A DNA stretch of 64,000 bases. Source: Strigomonas culicis. Taxonomy: Eukaryota > Euglenozoa > Kinetoplastea > Trypanosomatida > Trypanosomatidae. Both the position numbers and the translations under genes were made by a program. Location of the stretch: NCBI GenBank assembly GCA_000482145.1, contig AUXH01000002.1, positions 57,566 through 121,565 on the forward strand. The letters are read 5' to 3'. The notes beneath the pieces were generated by a model that saw nothing but the letters and a program-made list of their open reading frames with translations, did no database searches and was not told the origin of the DNA. Of this stretch, positions 9,115 through 17,755 are shown in pieces (positions within the stretch are counted from its first letter, which is position 1; each line of letters begins with the position of its first letter).

Positions 9115-10626
9115 ATGCCATCGGCGAACGAGAAGGCAAATGCAGAGAAAAGCGTTGAGACGCAGAATCTAGATGTAGTTCGGAAAGTCCTAGCAGACCG
9201 CGGCACTCCGCATCTGTTTAGGCGTCCCTTTACAACCCTCTATTACTTTCTCTGCATCAGCTATCGTTGGCTCACCTCTTTTATTGGCCGGCTCGTCCGA
9301 AAGCCGGTGGTGCACCGTGTCTTGTTTCCGCTGTTGCTCAGCTTGTGGCTGGCGTCGGTACTGATGGTGCCCAGCTACACCGCGCACATCTTTACCCGCC
9401 TAGACAGTGACCGCAACGGACGCGTGACGCACAGCGAGGTGCACAGCTACTACGCGGCGCTGCTAGGGCGACAGACGAGCGTGTCCGAAGCGTACCCGGC
9501 GGACGGTGAGGGCCTCGACGGGGCCGCGTTCGAGCAGTGGTGGAGCGCGCGCGCCGACGCCGGCCGGGAGTACGCCTACCACGACGCCGGCTGGTGGCGG
9601 GAGGCGGAGTACTTCCTCGCGGATGCCGTGTACTGGATTGTCCTCGGCGTGCTCTCCTCCGTCGGTCTCGGCACCGGCATGCACTCGGGCCTCCTCTTTC
9701 TCTTCCCGCACATCTACCGCACGTGCTCCACGGCCTACATGTGCGGCGCCACGGACTTCTGGACCTTTCCGTCGAACCCCTTTTACGGCCCCCAGGCACG
9801 CAGCTTTGTGTGCCGGTCCCAGTCCGCCACGCAGCCGTCGCACGCCGTCCTGATGTGCTTCCTGAAGGTCGTGCCGGCGTGCATGCTGTGGGGCGCCGGC
9901 ACCGCGATGGGCGAGGTGCCGCCCTACGCGCTCAGCTACGCGGCGGCCCTGCAGGGCCACCGGAAGGAGGAGCTGGAGGAGGTCTCGTCCTACGACGTGC
10001 TGAACCGCATGAAGGGGTGGACGCTCGCGAAGATCCAGCAGTACGGCTTCTGGGCGATCCTGCTGCTCGCGGCGTGGCCCAACATGGCCTTCGACCTGTG
10101 CGGCATGGCCTGCGGGCAGTTCCTGATGCCCTTCTGGACCTTCTTTGGCGCGACGCTGATTGGGAAGGCCGTCATCAAGGTGAACCTACAGGCGGTCTTC
10201 TTCGTGCTTCTCTTCACAGGGGACAATGTGGAGCGCGCGGTGCGGCGCGTGGGGCGCTGGGCGGCCGCCGTCCTCCCCGCAACGGTCCCTGTTCAGTCGG
10301 CCGTGGCCAAGGCAGTGGGCGTGGTGGCGAACGTGCGCGAGAGCATTGCCGGCCGCGCAAAGGGGGGCGTGGCGACCGCCCAAACGGACGAGGAGCCGCA
10401 GTCCCTTCTGGTCGCTGCGATGGGATGGCTGGTCGTGGCGGCGGTGTGCTGGTTCGTGAAGTCGATCGTCGAGTCGTTTGCGGCCTCGGAGCAAGAGCGG
10501 AGGGACGAGATGACGATCGAGCGTATTTCCAAAACGATGAAGGCCACACTGGCGGAAAAGCAATTGGACGAGGCGGGTGTGCGTCTGTTGCTGAAGCAAG
10601 AGAGCAGTGCCAATAAGGAGGATTAA
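9115..10626 (+). CDS. VMP1-like multispanning membrane protein with an N-terminal EF-hand
   Basis: A 503-residue protein. Residues about 180-365 match vacuole membrane protein 1 (VMP1/KMS1, VTT/DedA superfamily). Visible landmarks are S-S-V-G-L-G-T-G-M-H (about 181-190), W-G-A-G-T-A-M-G-E-V-P-P-Y (from 259) and F-W-T-F-F-G-A-T-L-I-G-K-A (from about 340), separated by hydrophobic helices. VMP1 is an ER lipid scramblase acting in autophagosome formation, lipoprotein release and membrane contacts. Before the core there is a hydrophobic segment (about 69-88), then a canonical EF-hand loop at residues 97-108 (D97, D99, N101, G102, E108). A further hydrophobic helix lies near 435-455, followed by a charged C-terminus. 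The start is the ATG at 9115; the frame-open TTG at 9097 is not used. Confidence 0.85.
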   Translation: MPSANEKANAEKSVETQNLDVVRKVLADRGTPHLFRRPFTTLYYFLCISYRWLTSFIGRLVRKPVVHRVLFPLLLSLWLASVLMVPSYTAHIFTRLDSDRNGRVTHSEVHSYYAALLGRQTSVSEAYPADGEGLDGAAFEQWWSARADAGREYAYHDAGWWREAEYFLADAVYWIVLGVLSSVGLGTGMHSGLLFLFPHIYRTCSTAYMCGATDFWTFPSNPFYGPQARSFVCRSQSATQPSHAVLMCFLKVVPACMLWGAGTAMGEVPPYALSYAAALQGHRKEELEEVSSYDVLNRMKGWTLAKIQQYGFWAILLLAAWPNMAFDLCGMACGQFLMPFWTFFGATLIGKAVIKVNLQAVFFVLLFTGDNVERAVRRVGRWAAAVLPATVPVQSAVAKAVGVVANVRESIAGRAKGGVATAQTDEEPQSLLVAAMGWLVVAAVCWFVKSIVESFAASEQERRDEMTIERISKTMKATLAEKQLDEAGVRLLLKQESSANKED

Positions 10627-10966
10627 GCGGTCGTGCACGTCACGTCTGTAGTTGATCTGTAGGACCGAACGCGTCTAATTGTCGGATCATAACACATTCC
10701 TACTATTATGGCGTATCCGTGTCAATGCGTGTATTCTCTCGATTGATTTTGTTTCTTATCATGCATTTATTCATGTACACATACACCTACACAAAGAGGC
10801 TTGCGTATTTTCCTCCTCACTTGTGGATTGAAAGTCGCTACACACGACTTGCTCTGCGTTCCCGATTTCCATGTGTTTCTTCCCCCCCCTCTTCTCTCCT
10901 TCTGTACCCTTTTCTTGCAGTCTTACATCGTGTATAGGTTCCCTAGAAGCTACGCGTACCCAGCGG
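10627..10966 (+). other. Intergenic region with strong trans-splice acceptor
   Basis: A 40-nt pyrimidine tract (about 10877-10917) ends in CAG with the AG at 10919-10920, followed by a 46-nt 5' UTR lacking ATG. The in-frame ATG at 10871 lies before the acceptor and would be removed. No gene seen. Confidence 0.65.
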
Positions 10967-11650
10967 ATGGAGTACCAGAGGGTGCTGCAGGAGCAGGCCG
11001 CGAGCCTGCAGCTGACGCTCACCCCGCTGGAGCGTACGCTGCACGCGGCGAGCTCGCAGAAGGTGGCCTGCTGCGGCGGGGAGGTGGCCCGCCTGGTCAC
11101 CGAGAACTCCGCGGACGCGACGGTCCTCCTGCGAGATAGCAGCGGCACCTGCCTGTGCGCCCTGCACGGCGAGGTCACCTCGCGCTACCCGTACGCGGCG
11201 TATCCCGGCACGTTGCTGCTGCTGCGCGACACCACCCTTGTGATTGTGTCAAGCAACACGCCGCCGCTGCTGATTGCGACCTTGGACAACGTGGCTGGTC
11301 TCCTGCTGCCGGATGATGAGGCGGCCGCATCGCTGGTGGCCGACGACTCACAGGCACTGAGGCCACCGACGGCTGCCGTGCCTGATGAGGGCGCGCGCGT
11401 CTCTTTTCCATTTCCAGCGCAGAATCATTCCTTACCGCCGCCAGCGCCGCCATCACACGCAGCAAGTATGCTCACCGAGACAGAGAACAGCGCCACGAGA
11501 ACTACCGCGGCACCCAGAGGGCCATCTCCGGGGCTCAACAAGATGCCTACAACGAGCCACCCATCACCAGAAGTGAAGGACCTTCCACAAAAAGAGCTTC
11601 GTGTGAGCGAAACGAGTGATGATGAACTCGAGATGGTGGATGAGTTCTGA
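10967..11650 (+). CDS. Small OB-fold protein resembling the HROB C-terminal domain
   Basis: A 227-residue protein. Residues about 48-112 read like the OB-fold of HROB (homologous recombination OB-fold protein, C17orf53/MCM8IP). Features are a T-V-L-L-R-D-S-S-G-T-type strand-turn, an H-G-E-V segment, a P-G-T-L-L-L-L-R-D strand and a final L-D-N-V-A-G-L-L strand. In animals HROB loads the MCM8-MCM9 helicase for recombination-associated DNA synthesis. The C-terminal half (about 120-227) is disordered and Pro/Ser/Thr-rich, ending in acidic residues. The family call rests on motif resemblance only. Another OB-fold group is possible. The start is the first ATG after the acceptor at 10919-10920. Confidence 0.6.
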   Translation: MEYQRVLQEQAASLQLTLTPLERTLHAASSQKVACCGGEVARLVTENSADATVLLRDSSGTCLCALHGEVTSRYPYAAYPGTLLLLRDTTLVIVSSNTPPLLIATLDNVAGLLLPDDEAAASLVADDSQALRPPTAAVPDEGARVSFPFPAQNHSLPPPAPPSHAASMLTETENSATRTTAAPRGPSPGLNKMPTTSHPSPEVKDLPQKELRVSETSDDELEMVDEF

Positions 11651-12003
11651 TCGATTTGCACTAACCGTTTGCTCTGTATTCACACCCCATACACACAGAT
11701 ACATGTGCTTGCTTTGCTTCATACACACACATTGAGTTAGATTGAGCGCTGTACAGAAATCTGCTGATTATAAAGGAAACAAGCATGCGCTCCACTTCAT
11801 ACGTTTCTTTGTTCCCTTTTCCCTTTCAGCTACTATCACTGCACGTGATTCATTCTTCTTTTCAACAACTGAGTGTTTTTCGCTTCTCTCTTTCAACTGC
11901 GTGTCACCGTACCACTTCCTCTCTCTCTTCTTTTTTCCTTTGCGCTACATTAGGTAATATCTAGTGAAAACACAGAAAGAATAAGCCAGTTATATATTGG
12001 CAG
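11651..12003 (+). other. Intergenic region
   Basis: Pyrimidine-rich spacer. The tract running to about 11945 and the AG at 11952-11953 form the probable acceptor for the gene at 12004, giving a 5' UTR of about 50 nt. No gene seen. Confidence 0.55.
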
Positions 12004-13101
12004 ATGAAACGATCACCCAACCCCAAAAAGAGGTCGCGGGTGGATTCCCACGAGAGCTCTACGGCAGACGTTGGTGCACCGCGCGCCGTCAGCAAGGTGG
12101 AGAGGGACGTGATGATACGAAAGCAGACGAATTTGCCTCTAGATCGGCCATTTTTAGTCACCCTTAACGTTGGGGGAAAGCTCATGTCGACCTTGTCGAC
12201 GACGCTGCTTTCGCACGCATCGACCTTCACCAAGCTGCTGGAAAGCAATTTCGAAGGCATGCCCCGCGATGAGGCAGGTCACCCCTTCTTCGACCGAGAC
12301 TCGACGAACTTCAACTACATTCTCAATTACTTTAGAGGGTACGGCATTCCCAAAGAGGCGTCAGCGCTCATCCTGCTCGCAGAGGATGCCTTGTATTTTG
12401 ACATCCAGAGCCTGCGGGAGGAGATCGGTGTTGTGCCGCCGAGCCAGTGGAGCTTCAGTCAGGGGCCCGGTATCAACGAGGACGGCACGCAGTTCTGCAC
12501 GTCAGATATTCTCTCCCTCTGCGGCGAGAAGCCCTTACCGGCAAACAAGACGAGCAGCATCCAGTTCCGCATTGACAAGTGCGAGATGATAGCCGTCGGC
12601 CTCATGTCGATGGACAATGTACGCTACAACGCGCACATCTTCTCGCACCACAACACGTCCAGCTACTGCAGCACGGGGGAGATCATCACGGACACCGTCA
12701 CGGATCGCGTCACCGATGTCGGCAGCAGCTACAAGGCTGGCGATGTGCTTGGCATTGTTGCCATTCTGGTGCCCACGCACGTCCTCTTTCCCACGGACGC
12801 GAGCGGAGAGTCGTTGGCGGCGGTGTCCAAGGAGGATCTCGTGGCCAAGATGCGAGATGAGCAGGGCAGCGACGTTGCCACCCTCCACGTGGACGAAGAG
12901 GCGGATGCCAACATGAGTGCGCTTGTCACGTTTGTGAAGGGCGACGTCACGAAGGAGATCCGCTTCCGCGGACCACTCGGGCGCGTGCAGTTCGCGGTGA
13001 GCCTCAGCGGCGCCTCCTCCGTGAGCATCATTGCCCACCAGACGGATGTGATCGGCGCGGATGTGCCGCTGCCGCCGCCGCCGGCGTCGACCGAATCGTA
13101 G
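12004..13101 (+). CDS. BTB/POZ (T1, KCTD-type) domain protein
   Basis: A 365-residue protein. Residues about 50-145 form a potassium-channel tetramerisation-type BTB domain: L-N-V-G-G-K at the start, S-T-F-T-K-L-L in the first helix, F-F-D-R-D-S-T-N-F-N-Y-I-L-N-Y-F-R in the centre and A-L-Y-F-D-I at the end. KCTD proteins oligomerise through this domain and often serve as cullin-3 adaptors. No channel pore or membrane segment follows. Instead residues 165-355 are a soluble, beta-rich region of unknown fold. The N-terminal 35 residues contain a basic K-K-R cluster that may be a nuclear signal. The domain call is firm but the partner and role are unknown. Confidence 0.88.
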   Translation: MKRSPNPKKRSRVDSHESSTADVGAPRAVSKVERDVMIRKQTNLPLDRPFLVTLNVGGKLMSTLSTTLLSHASTFTKLLESNFEGMPRDEAGHPFFDRDSTNFNYILNYFRGYGIPKEASALILLAEDALYFDIQSLREEIGVVPPSQWSFSQGPGINEDGTQFCTSDILSLCGEKPLPANKTSSIQFRIDKCEMIAVGLMSMDNVRYNAHIFSHHNTSSYCSTGEIITDTVTDRVTDVGSSYKAGDVLGIVAILVPTHVLFPTDASGESLAAVSKEDLVAKMRDEQGSDVATLHVDEEADANMSALVTFVKGDVTKEIRFRGPLGRVQFAVSLSGASSVSIIAHQTDVIGADVPLPPPPASTES

Positions 13102-13677
13102 AAACAAGAAGAAAAGAGAGAAAAAGAAAAACAAGGAATACAACTGGGAGTGTGTTCGTTGTTCTTGCTCATCACACTCGCAGTGTTTCACCCCTTTTTG
13201 CATTCGAGTCTCATTAGAAGCGTACTTTATGTAAGCAAACGAATGAGAAAAAAAAAAAGAAGTGAACGGAAAAAAAGGGGTGCTTATGGCGCTTTCGCTT
13301 CTCCCCTACCTTTCCTACTTCCTGCTTTGCAGGCTTTTCAGATTGTATACACACGTAGTTTTGTTTCATTGCCTGGTAAACGTAGTGATTCCCGTTTTAA
13401 ATTGCCTTTCGCTTTCCAGGCATTGTTGTCATTTGTGTGTGCTTTATTCTTCTTCCTTCGCCCCCCCTCTCTCTGATGCATTTCTCCCTTTCTTTTTTTT
13501 TTTCATTTTCCTTTGCGGTAGAAGCTATCAGGTTTGTTTTCCTCTCCTTTTTTTTCACTCTGATCCTCTTCCGCCGTATACATTTCTTTTTTTTTTCTGT
13601 AGTAATCTCTTTCTTTATTGTATCTACCTTTTGTTTATAATTTCTCAATTGTATACAGAATCGAAAGAGAAATTCCA
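13102..13677 (+). other. Intergenic region with two candidate splice acceptors
   Basis: T- and C-rich spacer. Two pyrimidine tracts end in AG at 13601-13602 and at 13657-13658. No ATG separates either from the PP1 start, so alternative trans-splicing would change only the UTR. No gene seen. Confidence 0.55.
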
Positions 13678-14589
13678 ATGCCACTCGACGTCGACGCCGT
13701 TATTGACAAGTTACTGGAGGTGCGTGGTGCGAAGCCAAGCAAGCAGGTACAGCTGGCGGAAAACGATGTAAAGGAGCTTGCCAACAAGTGCCGTGAGGTG
13801 CTGCTAGCCCAGCCACCACTTCTCGAACTGGAAGCGCCCATCAAGATTTGCGGTGACATTCACGGGCAGTACTACGACTTGCTTCGTCTCTTTGAGAATG
13901 GTGGCTTCCCACCCACGGCCAACTACCTGTTCCTCGGCGACTACGTGGACCGCGGCAAGCAGGGCCTCGAGACGATCTGCCTTGTCTTTGCGTTCAAGAT
14001 CAAGTTTCCTGAGAACTTTTTTATCCTCCGCGGCAACCACGAGTGCGCGAGTATCAATCGCATTTACGGCTTCTTCGACGAGTGCAAGCGGCGCTACCGC
14101 ATCAGCGTGTGGAAGTGCTTCACCGACGCCTTCAACTGCCTGCCGGTGGCCTGCATTATCGATGACAAGATCTTTTGCTGCCACGGTGGCCTCTCCCCCG
14201 AGCTGCAGTCGATGGACCAGATCAAGAAGATCTCGCGCCCATGCGACGTGGCCGACACGGGGCTCATCTGCGACCTTCTGTGGTCCGACCCGGAGGAGGC
14301 GCTCTGCGGGTGGGGCGAGAACGACCGCGGCGTGTCTTTCACGTTCGGCCAAGATATCGTAGAAAAGTTCCTGCGTAAACACGACTTTGATCTCATCTGT
14401 CGTGCGCACCAAGTTGTAGAGGACGGCTATCAGTTCTTCGCGAAGCGTCAGCTGATTACCATTTTCTCGGCCCCCAATTACTGTAATGAGTTCGATAATA
14501 GTGGTGCTGTGATGTCCGTAGATAGTGAGCTCATGTGCTCCTTCCAAATTCTGAAGCCGGCCGTGAAGAAGCCAAAGTTCTATCAATAA
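13678..14589 (+). CDS. Serine/threonine protein phosphatase PP1 catalytic subunit
   Basis: A 303-residue metallophosphatase of standard PP1 length. The three signature boxes are present: GDIHGQ (59-64), GDYVDRG (from 87) and RGNHE (about 118-122). The later [10 protein letters not shown] box and H-G-G-L are also present, so the metal-binding Asp, His and Asn residues are all in place. Residues before 59 match the PP1 N-terminal helix, and the C-terminal tail is short. PP1 dephosphorylates many targets under control of regulatory subunits with RVxF motifs. Trypanosomatids carry several PP1 paralogues, and which one this is cannot be told here. The start is the first ATG after either acceptor; the more upstream open frame lies in the pyrimidine tract. 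Confidence 0.96.
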   Translation: MPLDVDAVIDKLLEVRGAKPSKQVQLAENDVKELANKCREVLLAQPPLLELEAPIKICGDIHGQYYDLLRLFENGGFPPTANYLFLGDYVDRGKQGLETICLVFAFKIKFPENFFILRGNHECASINRIYGFFDECKRRYRISVWKCFTDAFNCLPVACIIDDKIFCCHGGLSPELQSMDQIKKISRPCDVADTGLICDLLWSDPEEALCGWGENDRGVSFTFGQDIVEKFLRKHDFDLICRAHQVVEDGYQFFAKRQLITIFSAPNYCNEFDNSGAVMSVDSELMCSFQILKPAVKKPKFYQ

Positions 14590-14593
14590 AACG

Positions 14594-14741
14594 AGCGGTC
14601 AGCTTTTGTGCATATGAAGCATCCCGTTCTTATACAATTAAGGGAATCAAAGGAGAACGTGACGGAGGGTGACGTACACCCTCTTAACGACTATAAATCT
14701 GACGAACTCTGCGCTAACAATAAAGCTGTTAGCGCACCGCT
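14594..14741 (+). promoter_or_regulatory. Predicted multi-hairpin RNA element in the PP1 3' UTR
   Basis: Starting five bases after the PP1 stop codon, four complementary pairs can be read. A 6-bp closing stem pairs 14594-14599 with 14736-14741. Inside it lie stems 14625-14630/14654-14659 (6 bp), 14665-14671/14677-14683 (7 bp, loop ACGTA) and 14711-14719/14727-14735 (9 bp, loop of 7). The last stem abuts the closing stem, which would let them stack. All pairs are perfect Watson-Crick. Function is unknown: a 3' UTR control element or a small non-coding RNA are both possible. Confidence 0.4.
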
Positions 14742-14805
14742 GAAGGAGCAAAACCGATGTCATGAAGTAAAAGCTCTTTTTTTTCTTGACCTACTTTATC
14801 TATCT

Positions 14806-14806
14806 C

Positions 14807-14848
<42 letters not shown>

Positions 14849-14851
14849 TAT
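14806..14851 (+). repeat. TA-rich microsatellite
   Basis: Nearly perfect TA repeat with two TACA interruptions, in the spacer after PP1. Confidence 0.85.
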
Positions 14852-15369
14852 GTATCTTCCTTTTTTTTGATTTGTCATTTGTTTTGTGTTTGTTTCCTTT
14901 TCTCAATTTGTATGATCGAAAAGAGAAAAAGTAAGAGAAAGTGAAAGGGAAAACGTGTTAATTCAGTTGTTTTTAGAACTTTTTTTTTTCAGTCTCAGTG
15001 TTTTTCCCCTCGTCCTTTATAGTTTTGAATTCTGTTTGTTTTGCGTGCTTTTACTCAATTGTTCTACTTTGCACAGAACAAATAGGTGGAGATAGGAAGG
15101 AAAAATTTTTTTAGAGAGAACTGGCGAACTAATATCATTATGTAAACAGTGAGCAGAAGCTATTTATAGTTTTGCTGTGATCTCTATTAAAAAAAAACGA
15201 AGATAAAACTGATTGTGTTTTTGATACGCATGTACTGTCGTTGACTATGTCTGTTTTTTTTTTTTCCCCTCTTCTCCTATATCTTTCTTATTTCTTTTTG
15301 AGAAGAATAAATCAATATAGCACTCTCTAGTAAGAGGACATAAAGAAGGATAGAAGGAGAGTCACGCGG

Positions 15370-16026
15370 ATGTCGGATAAATTCTACTACGACATCGAAA
15401 AGGACGCCTTCATTCAGCCTATCAATGACTTGGAGGGCTTCCTCGACTGTGCGCGCTACAACGAGGAGGGCGACGTGGATGCGTTGCTGCATTACTTAGA
15501 GGAACATCCCGCCGACATCAACGCGCAGGATAGCCAGAGCCGGACCGCGGTGCACATGGCGGCCGCCAACGGCCACGTGGACCTGCTGGAGGCGCTGGCC
15601 GCCTTCCAGCCGAAGGTGGATGTGGGGAACGTGGAGGGCAATACGGCGCTCCACTTCGCTGCGCTGAACAATCGCCTCTCGGCGGCCAAGTGGCTGGTGG
15701 CGAAGGGTTGGCACGCGTCGGCCAAGAACGCGTTTGGACAAACCCCCTTGCAGCTGATTTACGACAAGAAGTTCGAGAAGATGGAGGAGCTGCTGCTGGA
15801 GCACGACGATAGTCTGGACGAGTTCATGTCCTCCGGCGAGGTCAAGGTGGAGACGGCGGAGAATGTGGAGGGCGTGGAGAAGGGCAGCGCACCGACGGAG
15901 CCAGCCAGGCCGGCCAAGCCCAAGGGCGCGAAGGCCGCTGCTAAGGCAGCCCCACCGCCGCCGGCCGCCGCTCCACGCGATGAACGGCCTGCTCTCGGTT
16001 CGTCTGAGCTCGACGGCATCGAGTGA
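15370..16026 (+). CDS. Ankyrin-repeat protein
   Basis: A 218-residue protein. Three to four ankyrin repeats occupy residues about 20-145, with recognisable T-A-V-H-M-A-A-A-N-G-H and T-A-L-H-F-A-A-L-N cores and a final T-P-L-Q-L-I repeat. Residues about 165-218 are low-complexity Ala/Pro/Lys/Glu. The size and layout (repeats then charged tail) resemble Yar1, a chaperone of ribosomal protein uS3, but many small ankyrin proteins share it, so this is only a suggestion. There is no signal peptide or membrane segment. The start follows the AG at 15301-15302 with no intervening ATG. Confidence 0.85.
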   Translation: MSDKFYYDIEKDAFIQPINDLEGFLDCARYNEEGDVDALLHYLEEHPADINAQDSQSRTAVHMAAANGHVDLLEALAAFQPKVDVGNVEGNTALHFAALNNRLSAAKWLVAKGWHASAKNAFGQTPLQLIYDKKFEKMEELLLEHDDSLDEFMSSGEVKVETAENVEGVEKGSAPTEPARPAKPKGAKAAAKAAPPPPAAAPRDERPALGSSELDGIE

Positions 16027-16373
16027 CAGAGAGGGGCGACAGTGAGGCCTCCCCATGGATCAAGCGGCATTTTTACTGATTCATATTTAACTACACGGTT
16101 AACATATAATAATAACTAATAATCGATGCATTTTTTTTCTATCTGCATGTACGTACGCCTCTTCGTTTTCCTTTTACGTTCCGCTCGTATCATTATTGTG
16201 GGCTCAAATATAAGAGACACTTCCTACTCCTGTGATATCTGTCTGTGCCATTCCGTACCTCTTTTTCTTCTGTTCTTTTGCCCCCCTTTTTTTTACCAAA
16301 GCAGCTGCAGTTGATTGGCGTTGTTTTCGCCTTTCCTGTTCTCTTTATTGTTAGAGTGTGCATCGTAGGAACC
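16027..16373 (+). other. Intergenic region
   Basis: Short spacer. A pyrimidine tract (about 16256-16295) is followed by AG at 16300-16301, the likely acceptor for the gene at 16374. No gene seen. Confidence 0.55.
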
Positions 16374-17396
16374 ATGGAGCCTCGCCGCTATCGACCGAAG
16401 TTCTTCAACCCTTTCACGGAGAAGAGGCTGAGGCGGGAGTATCCGCCGCTCTACCGCGGCTTCTTCCGTGCGATGCCCCTGCACCGCTGGAGTATGACGG
16501 ACATGGAGAAGATGCTGGGCTACGTGGCGCTCAACCCCTCGCTGTTTGGGTTCGCGGACCAGCCGACGTGTGTGGTCAACACCGCCTACTTTCTGCCTTC
16601 GCTGCGCAGCCGGCCGAGGGGCGTGTGGGCCTTCGGCACCGAGCGTGGGTGCAAGAGCATCATTGTGCCCAGCTCGCTCAATCAGGAAAACTTTGACAAG
16701 CTGGACGCGCAGCTCATCGAGCCTCTCTTCCGCTGGAACCCGGGCGTCGAGTACGTGTACCTGTCGCAGTACTGCCAGCCGATGGCCGCGCAGCTCGCCC
16801 CCGCGCTCGCGCGCTGCCACCGGCTGCGGGAGGTCACGCTCGAGGGGTGGAACGACGCCGCGGCGATCCACCGGCTGGTGATGGCGTGCAAGCACGCGGA
16901 GGTGCTGGACACGTACAGCCCGGACGACCCGCCGCGGGAGTGGAAGAGCGAACTGTCCGTGCAGGCGCTCGCGACCCTGATCGAGATGCACCCGCGGCTC
17001 CGCGCGGTGAAGTCGCACCGGCTCTACTTGGGGGACTGGTACGAGGCGACACAGTTCTCCCGCTGCAAGCACAACATTGCCCTGGTGCCCTTCTCTTGCG
17101 ACTGGATCCTCCTCCATCACTTGCTCTTCTTGATGGTGCTGTGCGTGCCGTCCTACGCGGTGTATAGGCTGATCAAAAAGCTCTGTGTGGTCTACTCGGT
17201 GCAAGAGGCCTACGTCTGGTTCTGGAGTGTCATGGCGTTTCTTTTCACCTTTGCCTCCCTCGTCGTATTTGACACGATTGGCTGGAAGTATCAGGGCCGC
17301 GGGTGGGTGCACATGCAAAAGTACTTCATCTTACTGAAGCGGCGTGTGGACATTGCCATGAATGTGCACCAAACATCGTTGGCCAAGTTACACTAG
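16374..17396 (+). CDS. Membrane-anchored hypothetical protein with leucine-rich-repeat-like region
   Basis: A 340-residue protein of unknown function. The N-terminus is basic. Residues about 115-230 contain helix-strand patterns (V-E-Y-V-Y-L-S, L-R-E-V-T-L-E, H-A-E-V-L-D-T) resembling a degenerate leucine-rich repeat or ribonuclease-inhibitor-like fold. Two hydrophobic segments follow at about 242-267 and 281-303, so the protein probably spans a membrane twice near its C-terminus, with a basic tail. There is no N-terminal signal peptide. The ATG at 16374 is the first after the acceptor AG; the upstream open frame is a non-coding hydrophobic read-through. Confidence 0.78.
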   Translation: MEPRRYRPKFFNPFTEKRLRREYPPLYRGFFRAMPLHRWSMTDMEKMLGYVALNPSLFGFADQPTCVVNTAYFLPSLRSRPRGVWAFGTERGCKSIIVPSSLNQENFDKLDAQLIEPLFRWNPGVEYVYLSQYCQPMAAQLAPALARCHRLREVTLEGWNDAAAIHRLVMACKHAEVLDTYSPDDPPREWKSELSVQALATLIEMHPRLRAVKSHRLYLGDWYEATQFSRCKHNIALVPFSCDWILLHHLLFLMVLCVPSYAVYRLIKKLCVVYSVQEAYVWFWSVMAFLFTFASLVVFDTIGWKYQGRGWVHMQKYFILLKRRVDIAMNVHQTSLAKLH

Positions 17397-17755
17397 TGGG
17401 CAGAGATGCATGCTGCGCTTCCTGTGGTCCTTTGTTACATAACACTGGTATAAATCAGTTGTATATTTTCCTTCTCCCGTTCTTTAGTACTGGAGATAGT
17501 AGTCATATTCATCGTTCTTAAAAAAAAAAAAATAACTTCGTGAACGTGTGTGTATCCTCGAGAGTGGAGTGTTTCTCATCTCTTTTATCTGTGTATCCTA
17601 AATGTGCCCATGCTTGTCTTTCATCCATTATCTCCTTCTTGAGAGAGAGAGAGAGAGAGAAAGAAAGAGAGAGTAAAAAGATAGTGACCCACAAGGATAG
17701 CATACTTAGTAGAGCCACTTCGCCCCTTTGCTGCATTTCCACTGGTGGCGACGAG
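17397..17755 (+). other. Intergenic region
   Basis: Contains A12 at 17521-17532 and a (GA)n tract at about 17642-17672. The AG at the start of the GA tract, after a pyrimidine tract ending near 17640, is a possible acceptor for SEC13. No gene seen. Confidence 0.5.
17642..17672 (+). repeat. (GA)n repeat
   Basis: GA repeat with two AAAG interruptions, about 85 bases upstream of the SEC13 start. It provides many possible AG acceptor dinucleotides. Confidence 0.85.

Larger units (their letters stand above)
14590..15369 (+). other. Intergenic region: structured PP1 3' UTR, AT tracts, acceptor
   Basis: The first 150 bases are unusually structured (separate entry). Then come a (TA)n tract at about 14806-14851, T runs, and a 55-nt pyrimidine tract ending in AG at 15301-15302, the likely acceptor for the ankyrin gene. 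No gene seen. Confidence 0.55.

Noticed and set aside
10871..10966. In-frame upstream ATG for the OB-fold gene
   Set aside because: It lies before the strong pyrimidine tract and acceptor AG at 10919-10920, so it should not be in the mature mRNA.
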